In this document: positions 39,392 through 53,282 of the stretch, in pieces
How the letters are laid out: every line of letters begins with the position of its first letter
How positions within the stretch are numbered: position 1 is the first letter of the stretch
DNA from: Epiperipatus broadwayi
Lineage: Eukaryota; Onychophora; Udeonychophora; Euonychophora; Peripatidae
Reading direction: 5' to 3'
Length of the DNA: 64,000 nucleotides
Assembly: GCA_028023455.1 (NCBI GenBank)
Contig: JAQFVV010000022.1
Span: forward strand, 7,891,100-7,955,099
The notes under the pieces: generated by a model
What the model was told of the DNA's origin: nothing
The model's input: the letters and a program-made list of their open reading frames with translations, nothing else
The model's database searches: none
Program-made: the position numbers and the translations under genes

Positions 39392-39845
39392 ATTCTTTTT
39401 ATTCCTGCATAAATACTATATCTTGGATTGAAAAAGAGAGTATTCATTTATTTAACACTCAAAAGGCGCATGCTCAATTAGCTTGAAAGGCTGATATTGG
39501 AATGAAATATAATTGCAAGCATGGTGCTAGATAAAATATTTGCTTATTTACTCATGATTAAGTTTCAGTAAGAATGACATTTAGTAAATTCTAAGTAATT
39601 ACACCGACGTCATTCAGCCAAAAAACATCGTAAATAGTAATTTAAAGTGAGAATCCACTCACGCTCTCTTTAACAGTTCTTCAGATTTGCTCATATAAAA
39701 GAATTTGAGTCATAAGAATAAGAGGGATTCTTTTTATTCCTGCATAAATACTATATCTTGTATTGAAGAAGAGAGTATTCATTTATTTAACACTCAAAAG
39801 GCGTGTGCTCAATTAGCTTGAAAGGCTGATATTGGAATGAAATAT
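39392..39845. repeat. Pair of 119-bp direct repeats with 216-bp internal segment
   Basis: 39392-39510 and 39727-39845 have the same length and differ at about four positions (for example GGCGCATGCTC and GGCGTGTGCTC). They begin ATTCTTTTTATTCCTGC and end GGAATGAAATAT. The internal part is non-coding. The architecture resembles a miniature terminal-repeat element, but the ends lack the usual TG...CA and no flanking duplication is visible. A local segmental duplication is equally possible. Confidence 0.75.
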
Positions 39846-39849
39846 GTAT

Positions 39850-40246
39850 ATGTTTGTAAAATTCATTTAATGTATTCTTCCAAACCATGGAATGACAAAT
39901 GCATGTTCCTGACTGTGATTCATATTGATATTCAGCTTCTTTAACTACTGTAACCAATCAATGTAGCTTTGTAATTCATTTGATGTAGTACCTAATCATT
40001 GGGCTAGTTGTTTGAAATGCCCACAAAAGTGTAAACCTTGATGGTATAATTCCATTTGTACATCTTTCTATATTTCTGTTTGTTTAAAAATTTGTTTGTA
40101 TACCTCTCTTTGTACATTCCATAGAATTGTTATTAATATTTATCACAAAACAATGAAACTTCAAATGTAAGTTCCTACCTGTATTCAAATTGTATTGTAT
40201 CCCCTGTATTGTACCTTTTTTTGTGAATAAAGTTTATTTTTGAAAT
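39850..40246 (+). mobile_element. Candidate 3' UTR fragment of an L1/Tx1-like element
   Basis: Non-coding sequence ending GTGAATAAAGTTTATTTTTG at 40222-40241 and then AAATG. This matches the 3' ends of L1/Tx1-like elements 1 and 2 (AATAAAGTTCTTTTCTTTG and AATAAAGTTATTTTGAAAG). The rest of the block is not visibly similar to either 3' UTR, so it may belong to a third family or be a fortuitous polyadenylation-type end. Confidence 0.4.
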
Positions 40247-40249
40247 GAA

Positions 40250-43090
40250 TGCACATTCATAATATATGTTCATATATATAGCATTGTTACAGTTTATTTG
40301 ATGTTCACCGATTTTCATTTCATTATAAATTGAGTAACATTTCTAAAGAAAAACTGTAGTTGAGTAAATAAAGCAATACAAAAGCATGGTATTTAAATGT
40401 GTAAAGAGTGGGTTTTTTTTAAAGTTTTTGGAAATATTAGCAAAATAGTATAAAGAAGGAGAAAGTTTTTACAAATAAGATATACTTTATTATTACATAA
40501 AATTTATAAATGATAGAGGAAGATCTTTTAGAATATGAACAAATAATATTAATAAAGGTGTAAAGATAACTTGCATTTACCCAGTCTATTTTCAAAGGAT
40601 AGATGTAATTGGAAAAACTGAATAAAACAAAAAAGCATCATACTTTGAATGTGAACTGAGTCTTTGTTTTTTAATAATGATGAACAATTCTAATCTGGAG
40701 AAAGAAGATCTCTGATGTTCTGGACCAATCAAATTTTGATGCACTGACTATATAACACAAAGATGATTGTAATATGATACAGCCATTCTTCTAATGCAGG
40801 GTTTCTCAATCTTTTTAACCCCCCCCCCCAAGGATTTTAGAAAAAAATTGTTGTAATGGCCCCCATAAAATTTTAAACAGAGAAATATTTTATTTACTTC
40901 TTTATTCAATTTACTTCTTTATTCAATAGGATCCTTGTGCCATTAAGGTAGAAGTAAAAAATTATTTGTGCAACATAAAAAGTATTGGAGTGGATGCCCA
41001 GAATCCCTGATAGTAATCCTGAGATTTTTTTTATTCCTCAAAATTTAATTTTCAGGAGATGATTTGTCCCCATTGAGAATCTCTGTAGTAATGCTATTGA
41101 CTTTTTAATGCTCTGCAAATTATGATTAAGTGAACAATTATTTATATAAAAATATTTTTTTATATACCAGAAAAGGGATGAAGATGCTCTCAAAATAATA
41201 AATAGAAAATCAGAGCTGGATAGATAAAAACAATAGCAGCAGCAAAAACAAAGAAGCTACAATAGCTTAGATACAACCTGGAATCTAATAGTTAGTATCT
41301 TCTTCAATTAATGCTGTAAGATAAAATTATCATAAAATTATCTACAGAGAGAACACCACAACTTACCTTGATAATCTAATTTCACTATCAACTATTTCTT
41401 CGATGTCTTCAATAATCAGGGTGGGTTTTAAAAGGTTCTACTATCTAGTATTCATTAATTACTCAAACGTACAATAGATGGTTCTGGGGACAGAAGAGTT
41501 AATAATTATATTTTTGCTTTTTGAATGTAGATGTTGAAAGAATATCAGAATAAATGGAGATTAAGAGAAATTTAAAGTAAACCAATTTTACTAAACCGTT
41601 ATATAGATCAGGTCCTGAAACAGATTTAGATATATTCATCAATAATCATGGTTCTTTTCTAATGGTGGACATCTCTTTTGACTAGCTAGGGATGTTAATA
41701 ATAACAAATCATTTAATTCTTTAGGTTTGAATTACAAACTTCATTGATAAGAGCAACAGCCAGGAATCAATTGAGAATGGAGATTGAAATAGGTCTGGTA
41801 ATGACTAATATTTAAACTTACTACATATTGGCAAAAAATTAAGGCATTATCTTGTTTATTTACAATCCCCATTACATAAACATTATACTAACACTTATAA
41901 TCTGCATGATGTAGGCTGGAATAGATGTCAATTAAAATAGTGTTACAGTAGTTGTGACTGTGCTTGATAACGACTGAAAAGCACAGTCAAATCATAGAAG
42001 TTAAATATGAAAAACCTAATTGAAAAAATGCTTCATCTTAATTGGAGGATTTTTTAAGCAAGGTTAATTTTTATATGCTGGTCAATCCATAGATAAATTA
42101 AATAATAAATGGAGATTTAGGTTTTGCTTAGCAGAAGATAAATATCTCAAGATAATATAACTTTTCAGGTGATTAGTGATGCAGACTTCACAATCAGAAA
42201 AAAGCAAAAGTATTTCTAACCTATAAGTCTTGAGTTCATGACCTCTCCTTTTACTATAAAAAAGAAAGAAGAGAAAATAAGATGAAGTTGATTAGGTAAA
42301 AAAAAATATAAACAAAAAAAGTAAGCTCCAGTCAACAAAGAATAAAATACAAATTTACTATATAATTTTAATGACATAAATGGTCTCATTATTATGTAGT
42401 CTAAATATAAGAAAGGATTCATTAAAGTTGTGACATTTTAAAAAAATATTCACAATAAATTGTTTGTCTGGGTGACTAATTACGAACGATAATGATGATT
42501 GCATGTTATTACTTGGTCATTCTAGCCACAATACTTCATTATCTCAGTTGCTTTTGCAATTTATAATCATTTTATAGAAACTTAAACACCTTTTTTTTAA
42601 AGTTATTTTTATATAAAAATATGATCTCAATATTTTTTAAAAAAAATAAAAGAAACAATAAAGATACTCTAATTTAGCCATTGATGAATCTAATTTGCCT
42701 ACCATGTCATAACCTGGTGAGCTGGTGCTAAAGGTCACAAATTAATCTACTGTAAAACTAAGATATAAGATTATGATGTGATTTCATTAATGGTGCAAGA
42801 GGTTTGTACTCCTATGAACATTGGTGTCATGATTAAATTTAGCTTAACTGCTATTTATGAAATCATGTGATTGGTGAGCTCCCCCCCTCTTCATCCCAAG
42901 TAATAGGTTAAACATAACTGATCTTTTTATGTCACAGGCTAAATCTTCATTTACTTTGCTCAACTGAGAATTGATCCAGAAACTTTAGCTCCTGTATCCA
43001 CCATCTTTACTACTGTGATATATTTTAAAATCTTTTTTAAACATCTGTAAATCAATGTGTATATGCATATATGTGCAAGAACTCTAGTCC
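40250..43090. other. AT-rich DNA, no gene recognised
   Basis: A C9 run near 40821-40829 is present. A possible SINE trace lies near 42960-43020 (GAGAATTGATCCAGAAAC and ACCATCTTTACTACTG). No coding evidence was found. Confidence 0.4.
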
Positions 43091-43093
43091 AAA

Positions 43094-43548
43094 ATGAAAT
43101 CACACTTCTACAATGAGAAATGGAACAACCTATGTCACATCAAACAAAACTGCACAAGTAGAGAGCTATGGGCACTGATAACTCTCATCACAACCACATA
43201 TGGAATGTACCCCCAAAACTCAGGGCCTTGTTTTTTTAACCAAGTTCATCTCAGTCACTCAGAGTGTCTATTTAATATTTTCTCAATCTTTCAGAATACT
43301 GAACTCCTCTAAACCAGAGGTCGCTTTAGGATGTAATGCACCTATCAAGAAACTGAATGACTAAACAGATACATATCATCTCCACTGGTGGCCTCATCAC
43401 TAATTAAAGACTGTTAATCCATGTATTCAGGACTTTTCTGTATATGTTCCTTATTTTTTATTTTTTTGGCCTATATTCTTTAAATACAATGTAAACCTTT
43501 TCAGTGCACAAAGAACACTTCATGTTTGAATAAAATATTTTTTTAAAA
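43094..43548 (+). other. Less AT-rich block ending in AATAAA, origin unknown
   Basis: This block is clearly richer in C and G than its surroundings and ends CATGTTTGAATAAAATATTT and poly-T. An open frame of 72 codons at 43094-43312 has no motif I recognise. The shape (complex sequence ending in a polyadenylation-like signal) would fit the 3' end of a retroelement or of a host transcript; I cannot decide between them. Confidence 0.3.
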
Positions 43549-43549
43549 A

Positions 43550-46500
43550 ACACAATATATTACATACAGCTAAGTGATATGATTATCATCAGTAGTAATT
43601 TGCCATCTCTCATTCTCTTAATTTAAATATAAATTAGCATTTTAAAACTAAGAGCTATCTCATAAACATTTAATGCATGGCTGGGAGATCAAGTAATATT
43701 TGAACATATACATGACAGGTGAAACACAAATAGGTTCACTAATTAATTGCAAAATAAAGTATATATATATTTTATTTTACTTGTAAATTGATCCAGGGAT
43801 ACTAAAAAAATTCATTACCATCATTACTTAAAGAGCCTTTTATTTAATTAATAAAATTTTATGACATAATGGAACTCTGCATAGTTTAAAGCAAAGATAA
43901 AACAGTCAATTCTAGAGCTCAAGGTTAATGGATCACAGTTCAATCTTGAACATCATGTGAATATTCATGTGAAATAATTGGTTGTTTTAATGGAATAAAG
44001 GTTACTGCAACTATGTGTTATAGCCATGTTTTTTGAGTCTGAAATGATTTGCTTTCCCCTAGATATCTGACCCTTTAGCAACCTAGCTAGTCATCTAGTA
44101 TTGGTCAAAAAATGGATATTTAGCTAATGTTAATTTACTAAGGAGTAAAGACCCTAAATTAACTTAAGAAACAGAACTGTAAACAAAAATGTAGTAGTAA
44201 TGTGATGGCACCTGTACCATTTGGATGAGTGAGATAATGGTTTTGTAGGTACTTAGTTCATAATTTGATTTTGATTTTATTATTACTTATGCATGTTGTG
44301 ACATTTGAATACTTAAGTGGAAGGCTTGACAATCCAAAACCTTTTACTGAGTTAATCAAACTAATTATGTTTTATTTTATTCAGCTGGAATCAATTAAAA
44401 AGCCTTTCGCTCTCAATTCCTACTTTATATCACTGCTATAAAATGCAATTAGCTTTTATTTCATTAAGAAGTTTGTGCACATATAATGTGCACAGAAAGC
44501 CCAAATTTATAACATGCATAAAATTCTCGTTTAGTTATTTGACCCAATATTTTTTTTCCTTTGTTTAAACAAGCACAAACTTCAAACAATAATAAACAAA
44601 ACATTCAGACAACTTCCTGGTATTAGATACTGCACACACAAATTTATACAATAATTTTAGAACTGAAACTAAAGAGAATGAAAAGTTAAGGAAATAGAGT
44701 AAGTTCCATTATCAAAGACTTTAGCATAAGACGAACGGGTGGTTGGTTTGGAATTCTTTTATTTGTTCAGATTGAGGAAAAAATTAATTACATTGTAACA
44801 ATTACTTTGGTTAGTTTAAACTTGAGTCGATGTCAAAAATGATTAAGATTGTCATCTGTCTGAAACAGATGCTCCTCGAAAAAGTAATATGAACTCCATT
44901 TAAATCAACTAAAATTGACTTTTGATTCATCTAAGTAAAAAGGAGATATTCAGGTGATTCAAGAAGACAGTCTTATATATACACAATTAAAGCTATTGTG
45001 TAAAATATCAATTTTTTTCTTAATAAAAATTGATACGAGCAGTAAAAAAAAACCTATTATTTACATTTGAAAACCAAATATTTATATATATGAACATTAA
45101 TAAATTTATATATATGTTTTTTAAATATGCATATATAGAGCATGTAAATGTCACCACATTCATCTTTCAATATGTTTAAGTTGGATTTTTTTAACTATAC
45201 AACCATTACTTACTTCTCTGTTTCTGGAGTTTGCTCCTATAAGAATTTGTGCAATGGGAGGGAACTGGATATTAAAGATTCCTGGGTTAAAGCTCAGAAA
45301 AACACTTTAGTGCTCAAACATCATACGATCTTTTAAGAAATTCGTTATTTTCTTTTAATATACAATAATTTTACCCATTCTGTAGCTTTCCAAGTTTTTT
45401 AACTCAATAGAAGTGCTTTTTGTTGCATCTGCTAAGCTACTGTTTCATTGTTTGAGTGTTTAATTTTAATTCTTATACTTTTTAATAGATAGCAACTGAA
45501 CCATTGAAAAATTTAAAATTTTCTGCTTTTAACACAAAATTACTTTCACAAAACTCTAATGAGTTTTATCCTCATGAAGAAAACATAGTATTATGAATCT
45601 TCTTTTTTTAAAACTATGAGCTTCAAGAAATTTGAAAAACTGATTTTTATGTACTTACATATTAGTCCAGCAGTGATGAAAGTCACCAACACAAACAAAT
45701 GTGTATATAAATGACCGAATTAAACACATTTTCAATCTTCTAAAAAGAAAATGAATTAATTTTCTAAGTGAATATTATATAACATTTTGATGAGAAGAAA
45801 GTTATTAGTCAAAATATTGTGTTTTCTACTCATTTTATCCCAAACAATGGAGGGGTTTTATTTAGGATTGTCAAAAGAGAGTAGCCATTCATAATGGAAT
45901 GTAGTTTGAGGTAAGAAAATTCAGTCCACAGCAGTTGTGCCAAAATACAACATTTTGTAAATGGACAGGATTGCATCGGGTTTTTTTTGGTTTGATCACC
46001 ACTTGTAATAAATTTAGATTGTTAAAAGTTTACGTGTTGGAAAATCATTTCTTGCAAAAAAAAATATGTAAATGCATGTTTGTTTCATTTCCACTAAATA
46101 AAATTATAAGTGGCAATTTTGAAAATAAAAAATCTTTATAAGTTTAGATGGTGGAAGATAATTTTTCACAAAAAACATAAATTAAAACAGAAATGGTGAT
46201 CATGTGATGTTTATTGGCTTAAAAAACATAAATGCATGTTAGTAGACATATGCATCATTTCCAGTAAATAAAATTTACAGATCATTTTTTTAAAATAAAT
46301 ATTGCCAGACTAATACATGTGAAATCTAACCACTGGACTTATACATAAGTATTGATTTTTTTGTGTGCAATAAAGTTATAATATAAGTTCTTATTTTTTA
46401 TTTTAATAGTATATTTTATATATGTATATATTGAAATATTTCAAAATAATAGGCTTTACAATTTTATATTTTTTGTATAAGTAATGATAAAAAGTCAGAT

Positions 46501-47370
46501 GTCACATGAATTATATATAGCTTGCAATTACCAATATGTAAACTTAAGAGCATGCTAATGCTCTAAACAAGCTTTTTTTTTGTTTTTATTATAATAAATG
46601 CTACTACAAGAGAAGGCATTCAAATCATCTTTTTCTTAGATTGTCCCCATCCCCAGACCGGTTTTGACCTATGGGTCTCTTCAGTGAAAAATTTCAAAAT
46701 TTTAGCCTTCTTATATTATTATATATATTTCAAATGTATATTATCCTTGTGTTTTATAATGTATAATAAGATTTGTATTCTATGTTTCCTATATAGAAAT
46801 ATTTATTTTCAATTGCACGGTATCTACTTTGTAAGTTAAATGTTTTATATATTTCATATATATAATGTTTTAGGATTTCTATTTTACAGTTCATATGTGA
46901 ACGATTTTAGACTTTCCACTTTTTCTCTGTTGGAAAAAGAGAATTTAGTCCTACATTTTTCAAAAAAGTACAACCAACAGGTTAAAATTCAATTTAATCA
47001 AGACAGTAGTCATAGGCCTTTTTGATAATCTTTAGTGATCAATAATATGACATCTTAAGGTAAACAAATCATTCTATTGTTTTTTTTTTTATAGTATTAA
47101 TTTGGCTTTAAAAGTCTCTAGAGATCTTTATATAAACAAAAATTAATCTTGTGAAATTTTTTATTTTTTATTTTTTCTGATTTTATGTTTTAAAATTTTC
47201 CTACAGAAATGGCTTAATTCTAAATATAATATTTTTAATTGAGTAATTCTAAATTAATTTTCAAAATCTTAAGATATTTTTTATAAAAGGATTTAAATTA
47301 TTTTTAATTATTCTAAATTTAAATGTTAAAAAATTCATTGTCTCAAATTAAATATTATGTAATTGCATGT
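43550..47370. other. AT-rich DNA, no gene recognised
   Basis: Short open frames (45148-45336, 45935-46141, 46840-47025) are within chance length. A diverged block near 46656-46690 (CCCCAGACCGGTTTTGACC, TCTCTTCAGTGAAAAA) resembles the arm of foldback element F3 at 26.2 kb. A loose internal duplication lies near 46045-46280. Confidence 0.4.
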
Positions 47371-47473
47371 GCCCTACATAGTTTAGTACATTTGGTAGAG
47401 CATCTGATGTAGGATTGGTCCTAGGATTGATTCTGGCATAGGATCGTGAGGTCCCAGGATCGATTCTGGCACT
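47371..47473 (+). repeat. tRNA-like SINE remnant with duplicated B-box region
   Basis: TTTGGTAGAGCATCTGATGT gives an A-box-like start. Two tandem B-box-like blocks follow: AGGATTGATTCTGGCA and AGGATCGATTCTGGCA. The arrangement suggests an internal duplication of the tRNA T-arm region. Acceptor pairing is not evident, so this is a SINE or tRNA pseudogene, not a tRNA gene. Confidence 0.6.
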
Positions 47474-47689
47474 CATATTTCTTATGAACTCCGGAGCAAT
47501 TTTCTTGTCTGAAAAGTTACACTAAATGTCCTAGTTATATTTGTAGAAAGTGATTTAAATTCAATGGATAGTGCTGTTGTAGGAAACTATAAACTTGGTG
47601 CCATATTAAGTATATGTTTACAAAAATTATAAATGTTACCTATTTTAATAAATAATAATTGATTTTACAGAAAAATATATATAATATTA

Positions 47690-48111
47690 TAAAGAAGGAA
47701 CAATCCCTTTGGTCATGGTGCTTTATGCATCTCCTTGCACTTATCCATGAGCTTGACTTAAAAAGCATAAGTGTACGTTTATGTTTAGAGCTTATCTATA
47801 TATAAGCCAGTCTTTTCTCACCATTCTCAACTCAGAGCTTGAACCTATTATGTGACAGAGTTATATATTATAAATTTAATTGGATAAACCTATTGAACCT
47901 ATAGCAGGAGATAGATTGAGTAGATTAAGCCAATTAAATTAATAATATATAACTCAGGCAGATAATAGATTCAAGGTCTGATTTCAGCATGATGAGCAAA
48001 GACTGGCTTATATATAGATAAGCTTCAACTTATGCTTTTTAAATTGATGCTTATGGGTGAGTGCAAGAAGATTTGTAAAATGTATGACCAGGGGGGATTG
48101 TTCCTTCTTTA
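47690..48111. mobile_element. Palindromic MITE (418 bp) with TA target-site duplication
   Basis: The two halves are inverted copies over nearly the full length. AAGAAGGAACAATCCC at the left end is matched by GGGGATTGTTCCTTCTT at the right end. AGCTTATCTATATATAAGCC on the left is matched inside by GGCTTATATATAGATAAGCT on the right. TA flanks both ends (47690-47691 and 48110-48111), as in Tc1/mariner-mobilised MITEs. It is non-coding. Confidence 0.87.
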
Positions 48112-48199
48112 CAATACTACATGCATAGGCTGCACTGTATAAACAACAGAATATTTATTTATTAAAGAAATTGCATATGCAAATCTACAAAATAAAACT

Positions 48200-48325
48200 A
48201 AATAATCAAATGGCTTTATTACTTAAGAGTTTATCATAAGTTTAAGCATTGAAAGTGATAGAACTGGATTGTGATTGGTGAATTTTCAGCTCCGGGATTT
48301 ACTACTCTATTACCATGTCAACACA
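48200..48325 (-). repeat. SINE-like remnant, family S1 copy b
   Basis: Minus-strand layout as in the 2.93-kb copy: GGTAATAGAGTAGTAAATCC at the head and AAGCCATTTGATTATT at the tail, with a shared middle block (CACTTTCAATGCTTAAACTT here). Confidence 0.5.
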
Positions 48326-48682
48326 GTTTTTTACTGTTATTTTCTTTCATTCATTCTCCAATATTATAAAGGAATAATAGATTCATATATTGGAAAGTAA
48401 ATGTTCTTATTTATTAATTTTCCCTTTTTCCACATATAGTCAATTATTTAGGAAGTCAGTGACTTTTGAACACTAAATTACTGGTCGAACACTATAGATC
48501 ATTAACTAAAATTCTTATTTTTACATATATTGGTAGGGACTTGATCAAGGAATGGCTTAATTTTCAAGTCTGACATCCAGAATTGGCTGGAATATCCTTA
48601 CATCTGAGATGGAGATGCATTCTTATACAGCACATGCAGATTAATTTTTTGTAAAATAGGCTTTCACAGAAATTATCTTGAA

Positions 48683-49472
<790 letters not shown>

Positions 49473-49515
49473 ATTATTATTATTATTATTATTATTATTG
49501 ATGATGATGATGATT
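49473..49515. repeat. (ATT)9 followed by (GAT)5
   Basis: The right flank of element C: a short ATT run turning into GAT triplets. It is much shorter than the left flank (about 120 units). Confidence 0.9.
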
Positions 49516-49740
49516 ATGAATGGTTTATTTCTCAGGAGTTTATAAGTTCAAGTACTGTAAATGGGTAAAACTGTAGCCATGATTCATGGGCCTTGAGCTT
49601 AATAGTCCACCACTCTACCATTACACTAAACCAAATAGGACAATAAATAATCAAATGATTTGTGGTTAATAAATAACAATATTGAGACATGGTTTTATGA
49701 ACTTTAACCTCTGAACTCTGTCACTCTAACACTAGTCTTC
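49508..49740 (-). repeat. SINE-like remnants, family S1 copies c and d
   Basis: Copy c (about 49508-49632): the minus strand reads TAATGGTAGAGTGGTGGACT, AGGCCCATGAATCATGG (B-box-like region), then a tail with CCATTCATAATCA. Copy d (about 49645-49740) follows with TAGTGTTAGAGTGACAGAG at its head and CAAATCATTTGATTATT at its tail. This adjacent, same-orientation pair gives the clearest view of the family. Confidence 0.5.
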
Positions 49741-49749
49741 ATTATGCAG

Positions 49750-51345
49750 GCCATTGTAAAATAATTATATTTTTATTAAAACCAAATCCATAGTAATATT
49801 TTTAATTATATCTGATTCTAAATTAAACAACATTATTAAACATTCTTCAATTAAAACATTATATTATAATTGAAGATATTACTCTAACAAAATATAAATT
49901 ATTATTTTCACCCAAATCGTATCAAAATACTGGCTTGCTATTGGTAGTACTTTCTAAAATTATTCCTATTTATTCTGCAATAATTTTTATAGTTGTCGTA
50001 ATGATTTTTTAAAAAAATAAATTTAAAATTTTAATTTTAAATGATTACCTTAAGTTAAGGGGGGGGGAGCAAACTATCTATAAAACTGCAAATTATATAA
50101 GGTACCTTATAATATATGTGCACATGAAAAAAATAATTAATACCAGAAAGAAAGTTATATCAGTTTTAAATGATCTCTTAATGAAAGTATAATAATGTAT
50201 ATCTAACACAGACTTAAATATTTTAAAATGCTTTTTTGTTATTTTTCTTTAATCTTTCCCTCTTAATGTTGAAATTGTAATAAAGAGAGTGTTTTTATTT
50301 CTTGTGGGTATAAAGCAAGAGTTAAAAATCTACAACTTTTTAAATATTATTCTTTAAACTGTAGTAGGGATGAAGTTGATTCATGGACAGATTATAGCAA
50401 ATTTATTGGTGAATAGAATAAAGTTAGTTAAATTAATATTTAATAATATACTAATTCAACCCCCCCCCGTAAGCTGTATATAATTATAATGTGTTTATAT
50501 CTATATCCTTTGTATGTTGTTGAATATTTTATATAGCCAATCTTATTTTCACATATATGAACTTTTTTTTTCATATTTTAATTTAAAAAAATTAGATAAT
50601 GTTTATAATATAATTATTAGTATCCTCTGATAGTCAGAACTAATGATTATAATACAAATATGGAAAGAACCAAATTAAGGTCTGAAGATTAGCTTGTTAT
50701 CAGAAGATAGTTATCATTATCAGACTTTAAACAGGGATTAGTACAAATAAAAGCTATTATTCATATATTATATTTTTGTTCCAGAAATTTTAGGATTACT
50801 TGATGTATCTAGAAGTGAATAGTACAGAGTACTCAGTTTGGTTATCATCAGTAATGTAAATGTCAAATATGTGTGATACCATATATTACAGTTAACAAAA
50901 GATTAAATGTATTTGTTTAACCCATTTATGTTAATTAACCTGAAAATAATAAAATGCATATTAATGAATGTTAAACATTTAAATGCTTGGAGACTACAAA
51001 TATTCATGGATAGTTTATATCTGTCACAATCAACACCTATCTGCATTGAATTTGTAATGAAATGATTTTAATAGTTAGGCAAATGTTATTTCTCCAATTC
51101 ACATCTTATTACATATGGAAATTGACATATGGCTATTTCATAGATGAGATATTTTATGTTATCCTAATTGAGAATACACCTCTATTAACACCTGATAATT
51201 TAATTTATTAATAGAAAATCTATTCAATTTATGTCTTTTCTCTTTTCTCTCATTTCAATATATATATACGCATAATCATATTAGTTCATCAAAATATATT
51301 TTAAAGCAAAATTGGAGTATCACTGTTGATCATATATAAAATCAC
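49750..51345. other. AT-rich DNA, no gene recognised
   Basis: A G9 run near 50060-50068 and a C8 run near 50460-50467 stand out in otherwise A/T sequence. No coding evidence was found. Confidence 0.4.
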
Positions 51346-51347
51346 TA

Positions 51348-51480
51348 AAACATCACATGATCATTTCAGATGTTTACACTAGCAAGAAACTAGTCTAATG
51401 GATATTGGATCGATAGGCACTAGATAGAATTTTATGCACAAACTATCTTGCATCCATTGATTATTAAGGTTTGAACTGTC
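51348..51480 (+). repeat. Dispersed repeat R1, copy 2
   Basis: A diverged copy of 19563-19722: AACATCACATGATCA, AGAAACTAGTCTAATGGATA, TAGGCACTAGATAGAATTTT, ATGCACAAACTATCTTGCAT and CCATTGATTA, in the same order and orientation. Confidence 0.7.
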
Positions 51481-51484
51481 ATAG

Positions 51485-53062
51485 CACTACTGCATGGAGA
51501 ATTTGCTAATGATAACATATAATTAACTTTTGTACAGTAACTTTATTACAATAAAAACAACAACTGGGTAATGAATATTATAGAAATGGTTGTAAATTCA
51601 CTATAAGCATTGACATATAATAAGATTGAATGTTCCATCAATAAAAAAACAGATATAGAAAAATTTAAAAATAAAATAATAAAAATCAGGAATTATTCAG
51701 ATTAATGTGTTTTCAATATATTATAATACTTAGCTCTTACTGTGAATTAAAAAAAAGATATATGCAATATTTAAAAGAATAATTTTTTTCATTTTAATCA
51801 GATGTAAGTGCAGTCAAAAATATGACTTTATAAATAGAGATCTGTTGTAGTTATTTGTTTCATGCATAAAGTTGTTTTAGTTTTAAACTTTTATTTTTTT
51901 TAAAGTTATTAAGATTAAAATCTTTTATTCATGATTAAGTGAAAGGTTATTTTAAATTTTTAAAAAAGATAATTGAAATAATATAGACAATTATTTTAGT
52001 TTTAGTATTTGCCAAAGAATATTTGTGTTGATATGTATTTAAAAAAAACAAGAGAGATATACGATTTAAATTTAATACAATTATATAAAAATTAATTATT
52101 AAGTTATATTTTATTATCTTTTGTTAATATTAAAGTTAATTTTATAAATAGTTAAATGGGTGGCATTCAAAAACAAATGTTCAAGGTATGTGTGTGGATA
52201 TGCAAAATGGACAATGGAAAATTTTAGTGTTGCATGGTTTTTAGAAGATAACCATAGTAATTTTGAATGTCATTAATTTTGTAGTAAGGGGGGTTGTTTA
52301 ACTTTAACAAAAAAATCTCAGTACTTAATAAGAAACTTTTGATCCAACTAAATCATCTTTTTTAATATAGTTTCAAAAATAGCAATAGTATTAAAGTCAT
52401 TAACTGTGGTAGTCACCTAGATAAATATAGTCTGACCAGGCTCGTGAAATCTCCATTTCAGTTGCATACATTACTGCCAAGTCTCCATGGCATAATATTA
52501 AAATAAAACAAAAGCCCAAAATAAAATAAAAGCCTATCTAACAGAAAAGGAAATTATTTTTTCTAAATCTCAGCTTTGAATAAGTTACATTGTAAAGATA
52601 TCCAGAAGGAGAATGTTACTGCATGTACCAATTAAAGAATTCTTAAAATTTTACATCCCCTTTTAATTGTTTAAACAAGTTTCAGGAACAATAGACTTTT
52701 ATTTAGAACTTTAAAAAATTTAAGCAAGATAAACTTTCTTCACTAATCTTCACTTCTTATTTAGTCAACAAGTGTGACTTGGGAAACCCACTGAAAATCA
52801 GATTAAAAAATGAACTTTCAATTCAAGACTTTAGATTAAGAAAAAGAAATATAAACATCATTTCTATTAATAATAATTCATTATGAATTGTTACTATGTA
52901 TTTTTTTAGATCTCCTAAAGAAATGTTTTTTTAAAACAACAAAGATAGTACTTAGAAATATTGTTTTTGCCTTATATGTAATACATGTTTGCAAACATTC
53001 CAGATTATATTATTGGAGTGAATAGTTATAATCATTAAGAATTATATAATGATTATTAAAAT

Positions 53063-53094
<32 letters not shown>

Positions 53095-53270
53095 GATTTT
53101 TAAATCTTATAGATATATCATTCCAAGGTAAAAAGAATCATGTTGATGTTTAGTGAGTCATTAGGAATACAAGTAATAGAAGTAAGGCACTGGTAACCTT
53201 AGTTTGTTATGTAAATGATTAGAATAGTGGCCTTTGTATACTTGGTGTTGACATATGCAGTAATATTTAT
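51485..53270. other. AT-rich DNA, no gene recognised
   Basis: A short (ATT)n run lies near 53064-53092. Nothing coding was seen. Confidence 0.4.
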
Positions 53271-53282
53271 AAATTTTATTTG

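Noticed and set aside
39392-39845. Bona fide LTR mini-element
   Set aside because: The terminal repeats do not start TG or end CA and there is no visible target-site duplication, so it is listed only as a direct repeat pair.
47371-47473. Functional tRNA gene on the plus strand
   Set aside because: A- and B-box-like blocks are present, but the B region is duplicated and no acceptor stem can be formed.
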